From NCBI GenBank assembly GCA_041158045.1, contig JBEBCD010000071.1, forward strand, positions 1 through 21,343: 21,343 nucleotides of DNA, read 5' to 3'. Below, in pieces: positions 16,642 through 21,343 of the stretch; the first letter of the stretch is position 1; each line of letters opens with the position of its first letter. A program made the translations under genes and the position numbers. The notes below the pieces were generated by a model. That model made no database searches and was not told the origin of the DNA. It worked only from the letters and a program-made list of their open reading frames with translations. This DNA is from CAXRBC01 sp041158045. GTDB lineage: Bacteria > Actinomycetota > Acidimicrobiia > Acidimicrobiales > Ilumatobacteraceae.

Positions 16642-18375
16642 ATGGCCGGCGCCGCGTCCCGCCCGTCCGCGGGGGGCCGCGAGACCCGCGTGGACGTGAA
16701 GCCCCGCAGCCGCGACGTCACCGACGGCGTCCGCAAGGCGCCCTCGCGGGCGATGCTCCGGGCCGTCGGCCTCGGCGAGGACGACTGGGCCAAGCCGCAG
16801 GTCGGCATCGCCTCGGCTTGGAACGAGGTCACCCCCTGCAACGTCTCGCTGCGACGCCTCGCCGAGCGCGCCAAGGCGGGGGTCCGGGAGGCGGGCGGCG
16901 TCGCCCTCGAGTTCGGCACCATCACCGTGAGCGACGGCATCAGCATGGGTCACGAGGGCATGCGCGCCTCGCTCGTGAGCCGGGAGATCATCTGCGACTC
17001 GGTCGAGGCGGTGGTGCACGCGGAGCGCTTCGACGGGTTCGTCGGCCTGGCCGGCTGCGACAAGAGCATCCCCGCGATGCTCATGGCCGCGGCCCGCCTG
17101 GACCTGCCGAGCGTCTTCGTCTACAACGGCTCGACGCTCCCTGGCGTCCACAAGGGCCGCAACATCGACATCACGACCGTCTTCGAGGCCGTCGGCGCGT
17201 GCGCGGCGGGGACGATGACGGAGGAGGAGCTCGGCGAGATCGAGCGCGCCGCGTGCCCGGGCGAGGGTGCGTGCGGCGGCATGTTCACCGCCAACACGAT
17301 GTCGAGCATCGCCGAGGCGCTCGGCATGAGCCTGCCCGGCGCCGCATCGCCGCCCGCGGTCGACCCGCGGCGCGAGGGTGACGCGCGGCGCGCGGGCGCC
17401 GCGGTGGTGGAGATGCTGCGGCGCGGCATCACCCCGAGGATGATCATGACCAAGCCCGCCTTCGAGAACGCGATCGCGGTGGTCAACGCGCTCGGCGGCA
17501 GCACCAACGCCGTGCTCCACCTGCTCGCGATCGCCAACGAGGCGGGCGTCGCGCTCGACCTCGACGACTTCAACCGCATCGCCGCCCGCGTCCCCCACAT
17601 CGCGGACACCAAGCCGGCGGGCAAGTACCACATGACCGACCTCGACCGCGTCGGCGGCGTGCCCGTCGTGCTGCGGCACCTCCTCGAGGCCGGACTCCTC
17701 CACGGTGACGTCCTCACCTGCACCGGTCGCACCATGGCGGACAACCTCGCGGCGCTCGACCCGCCCGCCCCCGACGGCGAGGTCGTGCGGCCGCTGTCCC
17801 GCGCGATCAACCCCGAGGGCGGCATCGTCGTGCTCACCGGCAGCCTCGCCCCGCGCGGCGCCGTCGTGAAGGTCGCGGGCCTCGGCGCGGACCAGCGGTC
17901 CTTCACCGGCACCGCCCGGGTCTTCGACGGGGAGGACGGCGCGATGGCCGCGATCCTCGCCGGCGACATCCGACCGGGCACGGTCCTCGTGATCCGCTAC
18001 GAGGGGCCGAAGGGCGGGCCCGGCATGCGCGAGATGCTCGCCGTCACCGGTGCGCTGAAGGGCGCGGGCCGCGGCGCGGACTGCGCCCTCATCACCGACG
18101 GCCGCTTCAGCGGCGGGACCTGGGGCTTCTGCATCGGACACGTCGCGCCCGAGGCGGTCGACGGCGGCCCGATCGCCCACGTGCGCGACGGCGACCTCGT
18201 CCGCATCGACGTCGCGAGCGCGTCGCTCGACCTGCTCGTCGAGCCCGCGGAGCTGGCCGAGCGGGCCCGCGGCTGGAAGCCGATCCCCGCCCGCTACACG
18301 AGCGGCGTGCTGGCCAAGTACGCGCGGCTCGTGCAGGGCGCCGAGACCGGCGCGATCACCAATCCGATCGCCTGA
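16642..18375 (+). CDS. ilvD: Dihydroxy-acid dehydratase
   Basis: Converts 2,3-dihydroxy-isovalerate and 2,3-dihydroxy-3-methylvalerate to the 2-oxo acids of valine, isoleucine, leucine and pantothenate synthesis, in the cytoplasm. At 577 residues it is of normal length. The three cluster cysteines are Cys66 (TPCN), Cys139 (AGCDKS) and Cys211 (ACGGMFTANTM); the short spacing class and the DKS after Cys139, where Lys141 would be carbamylated, fit the [2Fe-2S] type described for actinobacteria. Ser490 in GRFSGGTWGF is the catalytic base position. SDGISMGHEGM and NGSTLPG are also conserved. The start ATG 16642 has no Shine-Dalgarno but a TAGCCT box just upstream. No other branched-chain gene is nearby; the iron permease 10 bases upstream may share its transcript. 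Confidence 0.96.
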   Translation: MAGAASRPSAGGRETRVDVKPRSRDVTDGVRKAPSRAMLRAVGLGEDDWAKPQVGIASAWNEVTPCNVSLRRLAERAKAGVREAGGVALEFGTITVSDGISMGHEGMRASLVSREIICDSVEAVVHAERFDGFVGLAGCDKSIPAMLMAAARLDLPSVFVYNGSTLPGVHKGRNIDITTVFEAVGACAAGTMTEEELGEIERAACPGEGACGGMFTANTMSSIAEALGMSLPGAASPPAVDPRREGDARRAGAAVVEMLRRGITPRMIMTKPAFENAIAVVNALGGSTNAVLHLLAIANEAGVALDLDDFNRIAARVPHIADTKPAGKYHMTDLDRVGGVPVVLRHLLEAGLLHGDVLTCTGRTMADNLAALDPPAPDGEVVRPLSRAINPEGGIVVLTGSLAPRGAVVKVAGLGADQRSFTGTARVFDGEDGAMAAILAGDIRPGTVLVIRYEGPKGGPGMREMLAVTGALKGAGRGADCALITDGRFSGGTWGFCIGHVAPEAVDGGPIAHVRDGDLVRIDVASASLDLLVEPAELAERARGWKPIPARYTSGVLAKYARLVQGAETGAITNPIA

Positions 18376-18407
18376 CGCGCCCCGGCCGCCGCGGGCCGCG
18401 CGGCGCG
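18376..18407. terminator. GC-only hairpin between convergent ilvD and ino1
   Basis: CGCGCC (18376-18381) pairs with GGCGCG (18402-18407), and inside it CGGCC (18383-18387) pairs with GGCCG (18394-18398), leaving a six-base loop and a small internal bulge. An alternative seven-pair stem, CGCCGCG with CGCGGCG (18387-18405), competes. There is no T-run on either side. The position, in the 51 bases between two stop codons facing each other, suggests a bidirectional terminator of the U-less actinobacterial kind; in such GC-rich DNA chance hairpins are common. Confidence 0.4.
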
Positions 18408-18426
18408 GGACCGAGCCCGGGGGCGG

Positions 18427-19752
18427 TCAGACCTCGTCGTAGTACTCGCGGCCGAGGTGCGTGATCTGCTCCTCGCCCATCATCCAGCGCAGCGTGTTCT
18501 TCAGCTTCGTCAGCTGGATGAAGAGGTCGTGCTCCGGGTACAGCCCCGGCGCGACCTGCGGGCTCTTGTAATAGAAGGACAGCCACTCCTGGATGCCGCC
18601 GAGCTTCGCGCGCTGCGCGAGGTCGGAGAACAGCACGAGGTCGAGGGCCAGCGGCGCCGCGAGGATCGAGTCGCGGCAGAGGAAGTCGACCTTGATCTGC
18701 ATCGGGTAGCCGAGCCACCCGAAGATGTCGATGTTGTCCCAGCCCTCCTTGTTGTCGCCGCGGGGCGGGTAGTAGTTGATCCGGACCTTGTGGTACACGT
18801 TGCCGTACAGGTCGGGGTACTTCTCGGGCTGCAGGATGTGCTCGAGCACGCCGAGCTTCGACTCCTCCTTGGTCTTGAAGTTCTCCGGGTCGTCGAGCAC
18901 CTCGCCGTCGCGGTTGCCCAGGATGTTGGTCGAGTACCACCCCGAGAGGCCGAGCATGCGGGCCTTCAGCATCGGGGCGAGCACCGTCTTCATGAGGGTC
19001 TGGCCGGTCTTGAAGTCCTTGCCGCTGATCGCGACGCCGCGCTGCGTCGCGAGCTGTCGCAGCACCGGGGTGTCGACGCAGAGGTTCGGCGCACCGTTGG
19101 CGAACGGCACGCCCTCGAGGATCGCCGCGTAGGCGTACAGCATCGACGGCGCGATCGTCGGGTCGTCGGCGTCGATGGCCCGCTCGAAGGACTCGAGGTC
19201 CTGGTGCGCGGCGCCCGGCTCGATGTAGATCTCGGTCGAGGCGCACCAGATCATCACCATGCGGTCGACCTTCTTCTCGTCCTTGAAGCGGTGGATGTCC
19301 TCGCGGATCGCCTCGAGCATCGCGCGCTTCGAGGCCTTGCCCATCACGTTGCCCGCATCGATGTTCTTCACGTACTTGCGGTCGAACGCCGCGGGCATCG
19401 GCCGCACGTCGCGCAGCGCGTCGGAGATCGCCTCGATGTGTCGGGGCCCCTCGAGCACGCCGGCGCGCTGGGCGGCCACGTAGGCGTCGTCGGGGAACGG
19501 ATCCCATGCGCCCCAGACGATGTCGTCGAGCGTCGCGAGGGGGACGAAGTCGCGGATGAGCGGCGACGTCCCGGTCGTGCGCTTGCCGAGGCGGATCGTG
19601 CCCATCTGCGCGAGCGACCCGATGGGCGCGGCCATGCCGCGGCGGGCCAGCTCGACGCCGGCGATCAGGGTGCTGGCGACGGCGCCGAGGCCGACCGTGA
19701 GGACGCCGAGACGGCCCTCCGGCTTCGCGATCTGGATGGGGGTGGCGGGCAT
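18427..19752 (-). CDS. ino1: Myo-inositol-1(3)-phosphate synthase
   Basis: NAD-dependent isomerisation of glucose 6-phosphate to inositol phosphate, the entry step to inositol lipids, mycothiol-type thiols or inositol solutes. The protein is 441 residues; the Rossmann motif VGLGAVAST lies at 20-28, and the catalytic core has SGKDFKTGQT (Lys248), YSTNILGNRDGEVL and NKEGWDNIDIFGW. CASTEIYIEPG and ANGAPNLCVDTP are also family blocks. It is longer than the roughly 360-residue mycobacterial enzyme and carries the insert-containing form of the middle section. ATG 19752 is supported by GGAGG at 19763-19759, 6 bases upstream. A TAGCCT hexamer (19786-19781) could be its -10, with a leader of about 20 bases. 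The expected acidic residue in the DDFK motif reads Lys245-Asp246 here. Confidence 0.95.
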   Translation of the reverse strand: MPATPIQIAKPEGRLGVLTVGLGAVASTLIAGVELARRGMAAPIGSLAQMGTIRLGKRTTGTSPLIRDFVPLATLDDIVWGAWDPFPDDAYVAAQRAGVLEGPRHIEAISDALRDVRPMPAAFDRKYVKNIDAGNVMGKASKRAMLEAIREDIHRFKDEKKVDRMVMIWCASTEIYIEPGAAHQDLESFERAIDADDPTIAPSMLYAYAAILEGVPFANGAPNLCVDTPVLRQLATQRGVAISGKDFKTGQTLMKTVLAPMLKARMLGLSGWYSTNILGNRDGEVLDDPENFKTKEESKLGVLEHILQPEKYPDLYGNVYHKVRINYYPPRGDNKEGWDNIDIFGWLGYPMQIKVDFLCRDSILAAPLALDLVLFSDLAQRAKLGGIQEWLSFYYKSPQVAPGLYPEHDLFIQLTKLKNTLRWMMGEEQITHLGREYYDEV

Positions 19753-20084
19753 GCGGGACCTCCGTGCGCCGGGCGCCCCAAGGCTACGGCGCCCTCCAGC
19801 ACGGCGTGCGCGGCCTCGAGCATCCGCCCGCACGCCTCGCGCGCCGACAGGCCCTGGACCTCGGTGAGCTGCCACCACGACGCCCACGAGAGCAGCCACT
19901 CGAGTCGATCGAGTCGTGCGCGCGCATCCGGCGCGCGTCGCAGCTCGGGCGCCACCACCGCCCGCACCTGCGCGTCCAGCTCGGCGCGCGTGCGACGGTC
20001 GGGCCGCGCGAGCAGCGCACCGTCGGGCGACGCGTAGCGCCGCGCGCGCTCGGCGACGAGCGCGCGCAGCCGCTCGTACGGCAC
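19665..20084 (-). CDS. Small helical protein resembling a TetR C-terminal domain, no DNA-binding part
   Basis: This frame reads like a real protein over its first 105 or so residues: RLRALVAERARRYA, then LDRLEWLLSWASWWQLTEVQGLSAREACGRMLEAAHAVL, with amphipathic helix patterning and two Trp clusters. The last segment resembles the end of TetR-family ligand domains, where W/Q-G-L-S-x-x-x-A is followed by a final helix. No helix-turn-helix is found upstream in any minus-strand frame. The tail after GRPAHGG is Pro/Ser/Arg-rich and overlaps ino1 by 88 bases in another frame, which looks non-native. GTG 20084 is a guess; GTG 20132 is also in frame, and neither has a Shine-Dalgarno. It could be a truncated regulator, a remnant, or an unrelated small protein. 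Confidence 0.4.
   Translation of the reverse strand: MPYERLRALVAERARRYASPDGALLARPDRRTRAELDAQVRAVVAPELRRAPDARARLDRLEWLLSWASWWQLTEVQGLSAREACGRMLEAAHAVLEGAVALGRPAHGGPACPPPPSRSRSRRAVSASSRSASAPSPAP
19759..19786 (-). promoter_or_regulatory. Candidate ino1 promoter element and Shine-Dalgarno
   Basis: TAGCCT at 19786-19781 fits TAnnnT and is the same hexamer as before gatC and ilvD. Here, however, 28 bases separate it from the ATG, and the expected leader contains GGAGG (19763-19759) with 6-base spacing. So ino1 would have a short leader with a good ribosome-binding site. The hexamer falls inside the overlapping small frame upstream. The Shine-Dalgarno is convincing; the -10 is tentative. Confidence 0.5.
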
Positions 20085-20377
20085 ATCGCCGCGCGTGGCT
20101 GCGGGACGCGGGGGCCGTCGGTGGGAGGTCACGGGGGTCGAGTCGAGGTGCGGTGTCGAGCCGGGTGGCCGAGACGATACGCACGTCGCTCCCCGTCGCG
20201 TCCACCCCTGCTCGCTCGCGTCACGCGCACGACATATCACGGCGATGTCAGTCGCCGCGCGGGACGGTGATGGGACCATCGTCTCCCCGCGTCCGACGTC
20301 ACACGATGACGATCGGGATAATGCGCCGCGCTGCGCCACCGGCGCGCGCGGCGACCCTGCGTACGGTGCCGCCCGCC
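20085..20377. promoter_or_regulatory. Divergent intergenic region before the RCC1-repeat gene
   Basis: These 293 bases hold no gene I can support. They contain two inverted repeats: GACAT, 9 bases, ATGTC (20231-20249), and GATGG, GA, CCATC (20269-20280). On the plus strand there are two possible -10 boxes, GATAAT (20317-20322) with a weak CCGACG 18 bases before it, and TACGGT (20362-20367) 10 bases before the ATG. On the minus strand TATCGT near 20170-20182 could be a -10. The region is slightly less GC-rich than its flanks. Confidence 0.35.
20362..20367 (+). promoter_or_regulatory. Candidate leaderless -10 box TACGGT for the RCC1-repeat gene
   Basis: TACGGT fits TAnnnT and ends 10 bases before ATG 20378. 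There is no Shine-Dalgarno before this ATG. The alternative GATAAT at 20317-20322 would give a leader of about 50 bases. The evidence is weaker than for the other boxes. Confidence 0.3.
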
Positions 20378-21343
20378 ATGGCGACCCTCGGACTCCCCGC
20401 CACACTGCGCCGCACGATCGCGCGCCTACTGGCGATGCTCGTCACCGTCGCGCTGCTCGCCGGGTCGTGGGGCGTGCACCGCGCCTGGGCGGATGCGGCG
20501 GGCGGCGCGCTCGCCGACGCGGACGGCGCCTCCACGATGCGCCGTGCGCTCGCGCGCTACGTGACGGCCGGCGCCGCGCACACGTGCGCGCTGCTCGACG
20601 ACGGGAGCGTGAAGTGCTGGGGCCTCGGCACCAACGGCAGGCTCGGATCGGGTGCGACGGCGTCGCTCGGGGACGCCGCAGCCGAGACGGGCGACGCGCT
20701 CGCGGCGGTCGCGCTGGGGGCGGGCCGCACGGCGACGCAGGTCGCGGCGGGGACCGCGCACACCTGCGCGCTGCTCGACGACGGGAGGGTGAAGTGTTGG
20801 GGCCTCGGCACCGACGGCCGCCTCGGGTCGGGGGCGACGGCGTCGCTCGGCGACGCGGCCGGGGAGATGGGCGACGCGCTCGCGGCGGTCGCGCTCGGGA
20901 CGGGACGCACCGCGGTGGAGATCGCCGTCGGCGGGGCGCACGCCTGCGCCCTACTCGACGACGGGAGCGTGAAATGCTGGGGCGCCAACGAGGAGGGCCA
21001 GCTGGGCCTCGGCGACACCGACGCCCGCGGGGACGAGCCGGACGAGATGGGCGACGCGCTCCCGGCGGTGGACCTCGGCACGGGTCGCACGGCGCTCGCG
21101 GTGGCGGCCGGGACGGCCCACACCTGCGCGGTCCTGGACGACGGGCGGCTGCGGTGCTGGGGCTCGGGGGCCAACGGGCGCCTGGGTCTCGGCGGACAGG
21201 ACGCGATGGGCGACGGACCGGGCGAGATGGGTGACGCGCTCGCGGCGGTGGATCTCGGGACGGGTCGCACGGCGCAGGCCGTCGCGGCGGGCGACGCGCA
21301 CACGTGCGCGATCCTCGACGACGCGACGCTCCGCTGCTGGGGC
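20378..21343 (+). CDS. Secreted RCC1-like repeat protein, C-terminus off the right edge
   Basis: The 322 residues in view start with a signal peptide: Arg11-Arg12, a hydrophobic core LLAMLVTVALLAGSWGV, and a likely cleavage after AWA (residue 38). From residue 68 the protein consists of 60-residue units beginning H(T/A)CA(L/V/I)LDD and containing CWG, followed by G-R/Q-LG, then MGDALxAVxLGTGRTA. This is the pattern of RCC1-type beta-propeller repeats found in large extracellular bacterial proteins. Each unit has two cysteines 11 residues apart that could pair outside the cell. Four complete units and the start of a fifth are visible; a seven-blade propeller would need more beyond the edge. 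Function is not assignable; a surface binding or scaffold role is typical guesswork. GTG 20366 is an in-frame alternative start. Confidence 0.85.
   Translation, partial: MATLGLPATLRRTIARLLAMLVTVALLAGSWGVHRAWADAAGGALADADGASTMRRALARYVTAGAAHTCALLDDGSVKCWGLGTNGRLGSGATASLGDAAAETGDALAAVALGAGRTATQVAAGTAHTCALLDDGRVKCWGLGTDGRLGSGATASLGDAAGEMGDALAAVALGTGRTAVEIAVGGAHACALLDDGSVKCWGANEEGQLGLGDTDARGDEPDEMGDALPAVDLGTGRTALAVAAGTAHTCAVLDDGRLRCWGSGANGRLGLGGQDAMGDGPGEMGDALAAVDLGTGRTAQAVAAGDAHTCAILDDATLRCWG
20579..21343 (+). repeat. 180-bp in-frame tandem repeat inside the RCC1-like gene
   Basis: Units start at 20579, 20759, 20939, 21119 and 21299, exactly 180 bases apart, with no insertion or deletion. Units 1 and 2 are closest to each other (both keep LGSGATASLGD), and units 3 and 4 differ mainly in the middle third. 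The first and last 40 or so bases of each unit are the most conserved, covering HTCALLDDG..CWG and LGTGRTA. The fifth unit is cut by the window edge. Confidence 0.9.

Noticed and set aside
20095..21234. A plus-strand open frame of 379 codons overlapping the RCC1-like gene
   Set aside because: Its product is repetitive Gly/Arg/Asp caused by the 180-base repeat read in the wrong frame; the frame from 20378 has the signal peptide and RCC1 pattern.
20579..21343. The 180-base repeats as a CRISPR array or mobile-element repeat
   Set aside because: The repeats are adjacent with no spacers, stay in frame and encode a protein repeat.

Overview
This is a very GC-rich window (roughly three bases in four by eye) with strong G/C third-position bias, dense gene packing, frequent GTG starts, mostly TGA stops, a Tat-type lipoprotein signal and a DtxR/IdeR-like iron box. 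Together these point to a high-GC actinobacterium. The Lnt variant, the roughly 440-residue inositol-phosphate synthase and a secreted RCC1-repeat protein fit a deep-branching class such as Thermoleophilia or Acidimicrobiia better than Streptomyces or Mycobacterium, but that placement is inference.

Positions 1-6995 hold one compact minus-strand run of six genes: a MalK-type sugar ABC ATPase, galT, an M48 membrane metallopeptidase, a DrrAB-like ABC-2 ATPase and permease pair, and a large open frame that runs off the left edge. That last frame joins an apolipoprotein N-acyltransferase (Lnt) to an aldose 1-epimerase with no stop codon between them. Diverging from it, positions 7142-12526 encode a sugar-binding lipoprotein, two sugar ABC permeases and a GH36 alpha-galactosidase. 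The two arms form a plausible alpha-galactoside locus: binding, import energised by the divergent ATPase, cleavage to galactose, mutarotation by the epimerase domain, and GalT of the Leloir pathway. GalK and GalE are not in the window.

Positions 12538-15739 carry gatC-gatA-gatB, the tRNA-dependent amidotransferase. Next come a stand-alone FTR1-type iron permease with a perfect iron-box palindrome over its promoter (15759-15776), and ilvD (dihydroxy-acid dehydratase). Converging on ilvD from the other strand is ino1, preceded by a short frame resembling a TetR C-terminal domain with no DNA-binding half. A secreted protein of exact 60-residue RCC1-like repeats starts at 20378 and leaves the right edge.

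Two signals stand out. The first is the Lnt-epimerase fusion, whose Lnt nucleophile position reads serine instead of cysteine. The second is a recurring TAnnnT hexamer 7-10 nt upstream of start codons, the signature of leaderless transcripts. At three gene boundaries its TAG is also the stop codon of the upstream gene, so genes that look like one operon may be separate transcription units.
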